13,386 bases of DNA from Monoraphidium neglectum (lineage: Eukaryota > Chlorophyta > Chlorophyceae > Sphaeropleales > Selenastraceae): NCBI RefSeq assembly GCF_000611645.1, contig NW_014012409.1, positions 2,930-16,315 on the forward strand, read 5' to 3'. Under the pieces are notes generated by a model, which was not told the DNA's origin, ran no database searches, and saw only the letters and a list, made by a program, of their open reading frames with translations. The number at the start of each line of letters is the position of its first letter. Position 1 is the first letter of the stretch. Positions 1 to 8,051 of this stretch are shown piece by piece. The position numbers were made by a program, and so were the translations under genes.

Positions 1-518
1 GCCCCCTGTTTTTGAACCCCATCGACCTTCCTTGACGCTTGCGGGATGTGGTTTTTTGCGTCTTTTACATCCGGGGTGCCTTCGTCGGTCCCAAAGTACG
101 ACTCGACTTTTCTGCCGCCCCCGGCGCATGGGTCGCGGCCCACTGGCGCCGCACGGCCCCGCTCTTTTGGGCGCCCTGAGGGCGGCGCTGCGCCGTCGGC
201 CCGAGAACAGGTGCGCCCTTCATTGCATGCGCCCATCCAGGCGCCCCGCCCCAGCGCCGCAGGCAGCGGGCGGACGCCCGACGTCCCCACCGACCCATGG
301 GCTGGCGGCCTGGCGCGCAGGCCGTTTTCAAACCCGTTCCCGCCAAAACTTTGACCGTAATTCCTGGCCGCGGTTCGAATCACTATCGACTGGCGCTCGC
401 GGCTGCCCTTGCGCGCGAGCGGCGGCGCGGCCGGGGCTTTTGTCCGTTGTTTGTCACTTCAATTCAGCCGGGCCAAGCAGCCGTCCAGGTGACAGAAAAA
501 CGAGCCTCATGGCATGTA
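1..518. other. No supportable gene; probable 3' region of a plus-strand gene
   Basis: This GC-rich stretch has overlapping open frames on both strands, but none shows a recognisable motif, a clean exon-intron pattern or a convincing start. The longest plus-strand frame (open from base 2 to the TAA at 521-523) is rich in Arg, Pro and Ala, as expected of GC-rich non-coding DNA. Because a plus-strand TGTAA lies at 519-523, I infer that this is the 3' untranslated end, possibly with some last-exon coding, of a gene that begins left of the window. Confidence 0.35.
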
Positions 519-523
519 TGTAA
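519..523 (+). terminator. Candidate polyadenylation signal TGTAA (plus strand)
   Basis: TGTAA is the usual polyadenylation signal of chlorophyte nuclear genes, placed 10-20 bases before the cleavage site. This copy sits where base composition changes from GC-rich to more AT-rich, and 49 bases before an oppositely oriented copy. It would serve a plus-strand gene entering from the left. A five-base motif occurs often by chance, so context is the only support. Confidence 0.4.
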
Positions 524-571
524 TGTTGACTTTTTTGGCATCAGTGCGCTTCGTAGACTAATTAAATCACA

Positions 572-576
572 TTACA
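572..576 (-). terminator. Candidate polyadenylation signal TGTAA (minus strand)
   Basis: Read on the minus strand this is TGTAA, about 410 bases beyond the TGA stop of the ABC-transporter-like gene. It is the first TGTAA I find on that strand downstream of the stop. A 3' UTR of about 400 bases is normal for green algae. Transcription would end near 550-560, almost touching the end of the plus-strand unit signalled at 519-523. Confidence 0.55.
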
Positions 577-987
577 CACGTGTGGCAAACCAGACTCCTT
601 GGCACATAAGAAAGGCCCAACAACACACACGCAATCAAGGGCGGCGCTAAAATCTGAGTTATCCGCGCGCAGTCACGTGCTCACACGGCAGGGGGCGGGG
701 CTGGCGCGCATTTGGGGGCATTGTTAGTCAAGATCTGTCACTTTCGCATTGCACGCATCGAGGGGCCAGATCAAGCGACCCGTGCAGCAGAGTGCAGAGA
801 GGGTTGGAACAGCCTGATGAACACAAACCTTCAAAACCAGGAATTCAGGTCGTGCAATCTTGTGATGAGGTGAAGGGCTGGATAGGATGGTTGGTGGCGT
901 GTTCAACACAGTGCCTGAGGCATCTTGAGACGACCAAGGCAGTCAGAGTATGCTAGGCCGTCACAGCAGGCTCGGCTTCCTGTGATA
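577..987 (-). other. 3' untranslated region of the ABC-transporter-like gene
   Basis: This is the stretch between the TGA stop at 990-988 (minus) and the TGTAA at 576-572. It is less GC-rich than the neighbouring coding exon and has no convincing ORF or structure. Assignment as 3' UTR is an inference from position. Confidence 0.5.
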
Positions 988-2280
988 TCATGCACCACGC
1001 TGCAACGACCCCCCCACCAGCGCATCCACGCGCGCCCCCAGCGCATCTGCGTAGTCAGCCGCGACCCCGGCCCCCTCCACCGCCACCACCACCGTGGACC
1101 CCCCGGCCCCCGCCAGGCGCGAGAGCAGCGCAGCCAGCTGCGCGCGGCCGCCGAGCGCCTCCTCGAAGCGCGGCGCCCCGGTCACAACAACCAGCCGCGG
1201 GCCCCAGACCAGGATCCTCGCGAGGCCCAGGCGCAGCCGCTGGCCCTCGGAAAGCGGGAACTCGGTGCCGGACCCGACAAGAGTGTTGTAGCCCTCGGGA
1301 AGTCCGAGGAAATCATCGTGCAGCCCGACCGCCTCGCAGGCCGCCCGCACCCGCGCGTGTGTCGGCGGCGCGGCCGCGGGGCTCCCCAAACCGGCCGCCG
1401 CGAGCGCCGCGGCGGCGGCCGCGCACGCGACGTTGTCCGTCGCGCTCGCGCGCAGCGGCGCGCACGCCTGCGGCGACAGCAGCGTCGCCGCGTGCATCGC
1501 GGCCCTCGGGTCGTCGTCCGCTGGGGACAGCGCCCGCCAGCGCCAGCCGCGGCCGCCTGCACCCCCTGACGCTTGACCCTCGGAAGCGCGAGCCTGCTGT
1601 TGGCTTGAGGGCACCTGCAGCTCTACTGCGCCTGCAGTTGGGGGCCGCTGCAGTGCCAGGACCTCCAGCAGCGCCTGGGCAGCGCCGGGGGCGGCCTTGG
1701 AGACGTCCAGCACCACGGCCTGCCCCGCCAGTACCTTGGTGGTGGGTCGGTCGGGGTGCGGGCAGGGTATAAGAGAAAACGTAGTGACTGAACCAGAGCT
1801 GGGTAAGCGGAGTCGAGCAAGGAGTAAATGGGATGAGGTTTACGCAGGGCCAGATGACATGTTGGACAACACAGTCCAGGGCGGCGGCCAGGAGCTAGGT
1901 GCATCCATCCAATCGTGGATGACAGCAGGCGATGGCAGGCCGTCCCCCAGGATATCTCCTCGCCCCAGCCCACCCTCCTCGCACCTCAAATTCAAGGTGA
2001 CGCAGCGGCGCCGCCTTGGCCTTGCCCCTGCCCAAGATTGCGGCGTCCCTCAGGGCCACGCCGCCCATCATACTGCACAGCCCTCCATCCTCGGCAAGCG
2101 CCACCCCCGAAACCTCCAGGGCCAGGCCCGCCTTGCCCCCGCCACCCGCCTCGGCGGCCTCGCTGCGGCCGCTGGGGCCGGCGTCCAGGCCAAAAGGGGC
2201 GGCGTCCAGCCAGCCGCAGCAGCGCAGCACGCGGAGGCGGCGGCGCAGGCCACCAGCGGGTCTGCCGCTGGCATCGACGG
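988..2280 (-). other. Degenerate ABC nucleotide-binding domain
   Basis: Read from the end of exon 2392-1985 through exon 1734-988. Landmarks of the ABC ATPase fold are in order: a strand pair before Walker A (LEFE joined to VLAGQAVVL), a Q-loop Gln (LLSPQACAPL), LPEGYNTLVGSGTEFPLSEGQ with a near-normal signature (LSEGQ for LSGGQ), then GLARILVWGPRLVVV and a final strand ending ALVGGSLQRG. Catalytic positions are replaced: Walker A reads DVSKAAPGAA, with no GKS/T; Walker B's Asp-Glu is Thr-Gly (VVVTGAP); the switch His is Glu (VVVAVEG). About 20-25 extra residues, rich in Gly, Ser and Arg, lie between Walker A and the Q-loop. The ORF and GC3 pattern are intact, so this does not look like a decayed pseudogene. 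Confidence 0.8.
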
Positions 2281-5200
2281 GGGGCTGGTGGGGGGTTCTG
2301 CGGGGCACTGGCAGGGTGCCGCGGTCGTGGAGCTGCAGGAGTCGTTCCAAACTGCCGATGCTGGACATGCATCGCGCCCAGCCGGTGGCAAGCTTCGCGT
2401 TGGTGGTGGTGTGGGGACAAGGGAGGGTGGCGGGGTACTTTGGCACTAGCGCATCAAGAGAGGTGCAGCAGAAACCATAACATATGTCCATCTAGCGCCG
2501 TCGATCAACCCATGTCACCGGTGCGGCATCGCATCGTGTGGCAGCAACAGCAACAAGTCCAAGGCCTACCTGAACATCATGCTAGGTGGTAGACACATAC
2601 ACATCATGCGTATCGCTGAGGTGCAAACAACAGCGAGTCGCTCTCGTTGCTGCGACAGCGCAGCACACCTGATTGAGGCCCTTCTGTTCCACTGAGACGT
2701 AGCGCAGGACCGCCACCAGCTCGCCCACTGTCGCGAAGCCCATCATGACCTGTGGTGTGGGCCGCCACAGGTTGACGCACGAGGCGCTTGCCCAGGCAAC
2801 AAAGTTGGCAACGCAAGTGCAAGGGACCCACAGCTGGCCGAATCAAATTCAGTGCTGAGTTTGCAGCAGAAGTGGCCCCATTTGCTAGCTTTGACACCAC
2901 GCCGGGTTGGCAGCCGGCAAATCGAGGCCCTGGTCAGGCATCCTTCCAAACAAGCGAACAACCAAAAGCTCCCCCAGTGCTCCGCTCTGCCACTTACCTG
3001 GTAGCCGCCTTGCCAAAGGAACAGCAGCCGCATCGCTGAAGCCATGGCCGTAGTGAAGCACCGGTGGGCGCTCCCCATCAGCGCCAGCCGGCATGTGCCC
3101 GCGGCGACGTCCGAGGCGAACCGCGCGTAGTCGGATTGCAGCAGATTTGAGATCCCAAGGGAAGCGACCGTCCCGATGTTTGTGAAGATGTCGAGGTTGA
3201 AACCAAATGTGCGGCCCATGGACTGGCGCATTTTCAGGTTCAGGGGGCGCACGACGGCGCCGACGGCGGCGGCTTCCAGCAAGCTGGCAATGATAGTCAC
3301 AGGAAGGATGATCTGAAAGGTACGGGGGCCGTCATAGGGTAGAGTCAGAAGGGCGATGATTACGCCAAGGGATCCAAGGAACAGCAGGATGCCCTCAACC
3401 ACCTGCAGAGCGCAGATTGGGGCATGTGGATGATTAAGTGCGGCATTCATCAGCCATGTCATGGTGCATCTGAGTGTTGGGTCTTGGTCCTCAGCACGCA
3501 CAACAAGGTGCCCGCAGGCCGCACTGTGAAGCATCAGATGTGTGTCGCGCAGGCCGCCGCAGCAAGCTGCTGTGAGCAGCAAGCGCTACATGTGTGGCCG
3601 CTCACTGCATTGCAGGGCAAGCGCCGACAGGCCTCACCATGAAGGCTGTGGTGGTGAGCAACCCTCGCAGCGCCAGGCTGTCGCCGCCGACGCGATTCAT
3701 GAGCTCCCCGGGTGACATCCCCACAAAGAAGGACGGGTCCTTGAAAGGTAGGTGTCGACAGGGCACGGGTTTAGGCATTCTCACCCCACAACGCATGATG
3801 GGATATTCATTGATCTGTATACAAAGTTCGTTGTATGTGGGCCATCGGCACGCAGGGAGCACGAGGGCGCCCACAAACGCGTGGGGATGCTGAACAGCGC
3901 CTGCAAGGTCGCAGCAGTGCGCATTGGCTGCCACAACCGACAGGCGCACGCAGTGCGCAAAGCACGCGCACCTGCATCAGCAGGTGGTTGAACAGGGCCG
4001 TCTGCATCCGCTCCATGGACGCCTTGGCCACCACGTCCATTAGCAGCGACCCGCACAGCTGCAGCACCTGCGTCCCCGCTGCGATACACACGTACATGAT
4101 CAGGCCCCTCCTGAACGCCTCCCCTGCGTTAAAAACGACGGCGTCAAAGATGGCCCCCTGCACCCAAGGCAGCCACAGCTGCCCGGCGACGGCCAGCAGC
4201 AGCAGCACGTACGCGAGCAGCAGCCGCAGGGCTTGGGGCCGGGCGACGGAGAGCGCGAACGCGAGCAGCTGGCGGGCGGGGGGCTGGCGGCGGGAGGCGG
4301 CGTCCTTGTCGGGAACGAGGGGCTTGTAGCCGGCTTCTGAGTCGACGCCCTGCCAGACCTGCGGGCACGTTGGTTGGGAGAGTGTGTGTTGTTTTGCAGA
4401 TCAGACGGCGTTGGTCCGGCTGGGGCGTATGTCGTCTCATGCGGGGGGGGGGGGGCGGCTGTCTGGTCGGTTGCGCACGCCAATGCCGTTTTTGAGGCGC
4501 AGACAGGGGCCTCATGGATGGGCGGCGGCAACATGCGGCTGCTGGCACAAGTTGACGAGTTACGCACAGCCATCACAAATTCGCTGTCAATTGTCCTCAA
4601 AAAACCCACCTGGTAGAAGGACCCGATGTCATCGACGGCGCCCTCATGTGTGGCAGCACCCTTCCCTTGTCCGGCGCCCACACACCCGAGCGCCTCATCC
4701 AGGGCACTCATCCTGATCCAATCGACGGGCGGCGCCCCAGCTGGAGCTGCCGGCGCCGGCACCTCCCCGGCCTTTCCAGCGACCAGCCTCTGGCCAACAC
4801 CGGCCGACGCCGACGGCGGCCACTGCGCAGATGCGGGGGTTTTTGGCGACTTGATGTGATCCAGGTCCGTCTCCTCCAAAGCCACAACAGCGCCCTGGGT
4901 CGCGGGGCCCGCCGGTGGCAGCGGGAACGTGGCGCCGTGTGCGATGAATGCGTCGAGCTCCGGCGGCAGGCGCAGCAGGCCAAGGCTGGCGACATCCTCG
5001 GCTGACTCGTAGTAACCGGTGCGGCGGGCACGGACGGCGCGGCCGGACACCTTGGCTGTCACCTGAGTGGGTGAACATGCACGTGTGGCATAATGTCAGC
5101 TACTGCCCCAGCTGGCTTAGCGTCGGCACACATGAAGGTCAACATCAGGAATGTAAAGCGCACGACGACAATTCTTGGTAACAGTATCGTGACTCGGCCA

Positions 5201-7796
5201 GAGCAGCACAAACATGGACAACAAAAGCGTCGTGCATGGCAATAGCTGCTGATAAGCCAGCGCAAGCCAATGATTTGTTCGGCTGCCCGCACCTCTGCCT
5301 GCTTGTCCTCGAGCCAGGCCTCGACGCCATCTGTGTCCAGCGGCGACAGGGTCAGGCGCCCACCAAACGCTGCAATCGTGTCGTTGACCTCCTGCAGTGG
5401 GCGTGGTGGGGTCGGGAGGAGAGTTGTTGGGGGATCAGTAGAAGGGGCGGATGGGTCTGGAAGATGGGGAGACGGTGAGTGAAACCTGGACCCTAAAACC
5501 TAAATCCTAGGTGACAATGCACGATTGGGGATTGGCAGTAGAAAGCTGGTCGCCATCAACCTGGACAAGTATCTGGCGATTGTGTCAAGAGTGTGCTCGA
5601 CGATGGCAAACTGCTCACACAAGGGAACGAATCAGATGGTCTGCAGCGAGGTCTTCAGGCTGCATGTGGTGCAAGCTTTCACGCTTCCGTTTGCGCGTCT
5701 GTTCCCCCTCATCGATGCCGCCATGAACGCCTTTGTTTTCTACCAGCCACAATTCCCAGAGCTTACGCAGCCACTGCCAGCCCGGCCCCCACCTTGAGCA
5801 GAAGCCCCCAGAGCTTGTTGGTGCCGCCCGCGCGGATGATCTCCAGCCGCGACAGGAACCCGATGGACACCAGGTGGTTGCAGGCCGACTGCAGCTTGCG
5901 GCTGTCGTCGTGGAACGGCTTGAGCACCTGGGGCAGCGCAATTGGAAAGAGGGGTTTTGACCAAGGCTCTGACCTTGTCCGACCGGCTGGACCGGCTGGA
6001 TCATTTATGTGAGCTACTCTGGCAGGGGAGATGTGACCAATGCTCAGCGCCAAGTATCAAAGCTTGGTTCTGCGGCAGTGCGGCTGCCAGCGACCCCGCT
6101 CCCCTCACCCTGCAAGCCGTGCACCCTGCCACGCCAGCGGCCCCACATCAGCACATGTGCACACACCCCCAGCTGGCTCCAGCTGCGCCGCCGCCAGGGA
6201 CCCACCTTGAACAGCGAAATGCGGTTCAGCTTGTTCGCGCGGTAGAAGCGCCAAGTATGTCGGTCAAACGCGTAATCATTGCCGTGACCCTTCAGGTACC
6301 GGATAAGGCACCGGGTGAGGTAGACCGGGGTGACGTGCGGGTGGCCGGTGCGCGGGTCGACGGCCCAGAAGGTGGCAAGCTTGCTGCGCAGCGCGTGCGT
6401 GCTGGGGCGGATGAGGCCGGCCTTCACGTCCTCGAGGCCCTGGCGCGTGTAGAAGAGCATAACGCGCTCCCCGCCGCCGTCGCCGGCAGCGCTCGCACCT
6501 CGCCCCGGCAGGGCGCCACAGGCGCCCACGGGCCCCCTGCCGCCGCCCTCCGCCGAGGGCCCGTGGCCGACCGCGGGGAAATCGACGGCGCCGCTGCAGC
6601 TGGGTGCGGGGCTGCCGCTTGTCTTGATGAGTGCAACCTCATTCATTGTGCAGTCGCGGGTGTGGAAGTACTCCCGCAGGTGCTCCTGACGGGTGACGTC
6701 ACCGCAGCAGCGGGGTGGAACCAAGGCTGAGGGGCGCACGCACTCGGAGAGGCGGGCACGCACGCAGGCAGGCCCGTGGCCCGCCCTCAGGCGGCTGACG
6801 AGGCCCGCAGCGAGCCTTCTCCAGCGCAGGGGCGCCCTCTGCGCAATGAGGGCCCCAGGACCACCGCCACAGCAAAAGCCACGGCTGCTTTTGCACCCAG
6901 CCGATCTCAAGTCTGCTCTATGTACCTACAACCCAACCAAACCTCTAGCCGGGGACACGTTCCAGATCCAGCGGTTGTGTCATGTTAGCGTACACATGCA
7001 GCCCACCTTGTCGGACACCTCCACATCTTGAGGCTCCAGCTCCAAGTCGCCGATCTTGAGGCCGCTCACAGCCTCCCGCACCGCACGCTGCTCCTCCGCC
7101 GTCGGCTGGCGCGCCAGCATGACCACCTGCAGGGCAGGGCAGGGTTTGCACCCGGCCGGCAGCCAAGGGATGGGTTGCGGGTTTTGCAAGTGCGCCGCTG
7201 GCTGCGGCAGCGAATGCAGCAGGGGGCTGGAGCGCTCCGGAACCGGTGGCAACGTGGCGCGGCAACGCAGCAGGAGAGCATGGCAAGCGCATGCTGATGT
7301 GGCCACCGCTGGGCAACACGCCCGCGGTCCTCCAGCCCGCACACGCTCTCCGCGCGCCCTGCGTGCGTCTTGTGAGCAAAGCAGCTTATTTCAAACCCCG
7401 AGAGCCCACCACATCGATGTCGAACTTGCTGGGTGGCTCAGGTGTGCCGTGAAGGGCCTTGAGCACCTTGCGCGCAATGCCACCCTTGATGCCCATGCCT
7501 GCACGCCCAGACAGGTGGCCCAGGCGGTGCGCAAACGTGGTCTGATGAGGCAGAAAAAGAAAACGGCGCATAATTTGACTGCATTCATTGGCATGTGCAG
7601 CGCTAGAAGAAGTGCGGCACACGCAGCCCGCTGTGTGCTATCGCACGCAGCGACTGCGTCCAGGCGCCGCCGCGCCCCGAAACGGCCCAGGGCACGAGCG
7701 GCGGCTAGATCAGCTGTTTGTCCCCTCTGCCTCACCTGGAGGCAGGTCCCGGACGTAAGCAGCCAGGAGGGGGTGGAGCTCTGTCAGCGCCGCCAT
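988..7796 (-). CDS. ABC-exporter-like protein with long novel N-terminus and degenerate ATPase domain
   Basis: Minus-strand multi-exon gene. Proposed exons: 7796-7736, 7498-7410, 7126-7007, 6685-6206, 5927-5793, 5391-5293, 5062-4610, 4358-3972, 3739-3638, 3402-2998, 2749-2669, 2392-1985, 1734-988, stop TGA. All junctions are phase 0 except the first (phase 1), and every exon length fits, giving about 1188 residues. Residues 1-479 match nothing I know; about 480-830 are an ABC exporter transmembrane domain; about 885-1188 are a nucleotide-binding domain. By family it should be a membrane transporter acting as a dimer, but its own ATP site looks dead, so it may pair with an active partner or act without hydrolysis. 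The start is uncertain: ATG 7796 has a good context (GACATGGCGG), yet in-frame sequence upstream still looks coding. Three acceptors end in AAG. Introns show no other genes. Substrate and membrane are unknown. Confidence 0.65.
2669..4358 (-). other. ABC exporter transmembrane domain
   Basis: Exons 4358-3972, 3739-3638, 3402-2998 and 2749-2669 join in phase 0. The first has a hydrophobic helix (LRLLLAYVLLLLAVAGQLWL), then KASMERMQTALFNHLLMQ joined to DPSFFVGMSPGELMNRVGGD. This is the family pattern of an intracellular coupling helix followed by 'xxFFD..xxGEL.sRl..D' in TAP/ABCB-type exporters. The third exon carries two more strong helices (GILLFLGSLGVIIALLTL and IILPVTIIASLLEAAAVGAV) and at least one weaker one. 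The last has TVGELVAVLRYVSV, which aligns without gaps to the final helix and linker of ABCB half-transporters when joined to LATGWARCMSSIGSLERLLQ. This level of match makes the family call firm. Confidence 0.85.
4443..4455 (+). repeat. G13 homopolymer in an intron
   Basis: Thirteen consecutive G on the plus strand (C on the sense strand of the ABC-like gene), inside the 4609-4359 intron. Such runs are prone to length variation and to sequencing error. No effect on the gene model is expected. Confidence 0.9.
4610..7796 (-). other. Unrecognised N-terminal region of the ABC-like protein (about 479 residues)
   Basis: Seven exons encode a soluble-looking region with no transmembrane segment. Visible stretches include KIGDLELEPQDVEVSDK followed across a splice by EHLREYFHTRDCTMNEVALI, a Gly/Pro/Ala-rich loop, then a basic aromatic stretch (GHGNDYAFDRHTWRFYRANK), a helical stretch around RKLQSACNHLVSIGFLSRLE, and an acidic-to-Pro/Ala linker before the membrane domain. 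The EHLREYF stretch faintly recalls an RRM-like helix, but I would not assign it. It could be a separate gene ending before the transporter. However, uninterrupted phase-0 joins through exons 5391-5293 and 5062-4610 favour one protein. An alternative transporter start is the Met of MSALDEALG in exon 5062-4610. Confidence 0.5.
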
Positions 7797-8051
7797 GTCG
7801 ACAGGCTCACACACCACCTCGACCGGCTGGTGGACCAACGGGTTGTGCACCTTTGCTTGGGCATTTGCAGGCGGGGCCAGGGCGCAGATGGATGGGGTCG
7901 GGGAGGCCAGGCATTGTGGTGACCACTGAAGAACCCATTTGCAGTTGGCGGGAGTCGGTGCCCAGGATGGCGGCAAAACGATTGCGCAGGCAAGGGGCCC
8001 CGTCGGCTTCGGAGGAGCACGTGCTGACAAGACAGCTGACGGCCCCTTGAT
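7797..8051 (-). other. Linker between RNase T2 and ABC-like genes
   Basis: This is 255 bases between the RNase T2 stop and the proposed ABC ATG. It holds no TGTAA on the minus strand and no clear promoter. On the minus strand, 7850-7797 continues the frame of the first ABC exon (VHNPLVHQPVEVVCEPVD) with mostly G/C third positions. Possible phase-0 acceptors are TTCTTCAG before 7925 and AAAG before 7850. This suggests the first ABC exon starts further upstream than the ATG. Confidence 0.5.

Noticed and set aside
372..381. GGTTCGAATC, resembling the B box/T-loop of a tRNA gene
   Set aside because: The flanking bases do not form a T-stem, and no A box or acceptor stem can be drawn around it.
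32..523. 163-codon plus-strand ORF ending at the TGTAA
   Set aside because: Composition is Arg/Pro/Ala-rich with no motif. Equally long frames exist on the other strand, so it is typical of GC-rich non-coding DNA.
925..1772. Long plus-strand ORFs opposite the last ABC exon
   Set aside because: They are shadows of the GC-rich minus-strand exon, and the protein frames there are Arg/Pro-rich without motifs.
5942..6730. 262-codon plus-strand ORF
   Set aside because: It lies antisense to exon 6685-6206, whose minus-strand frame has exact codon-phase splice sites at both ends. The plus frame has no recognisable domain.
7386..7571. Alternative ABC start giving MRRFLFLPHQTTFAHR, which looks like an organelle transit peptide
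   Set aside because: Its first codons overlap a pyrimidine tract typical of a splice acceptor. The acceptor at 7499 joins the consensus donor at 7735 in the correct phase and uses the coding-like exon upstream. It remains possible if that exon is not used.
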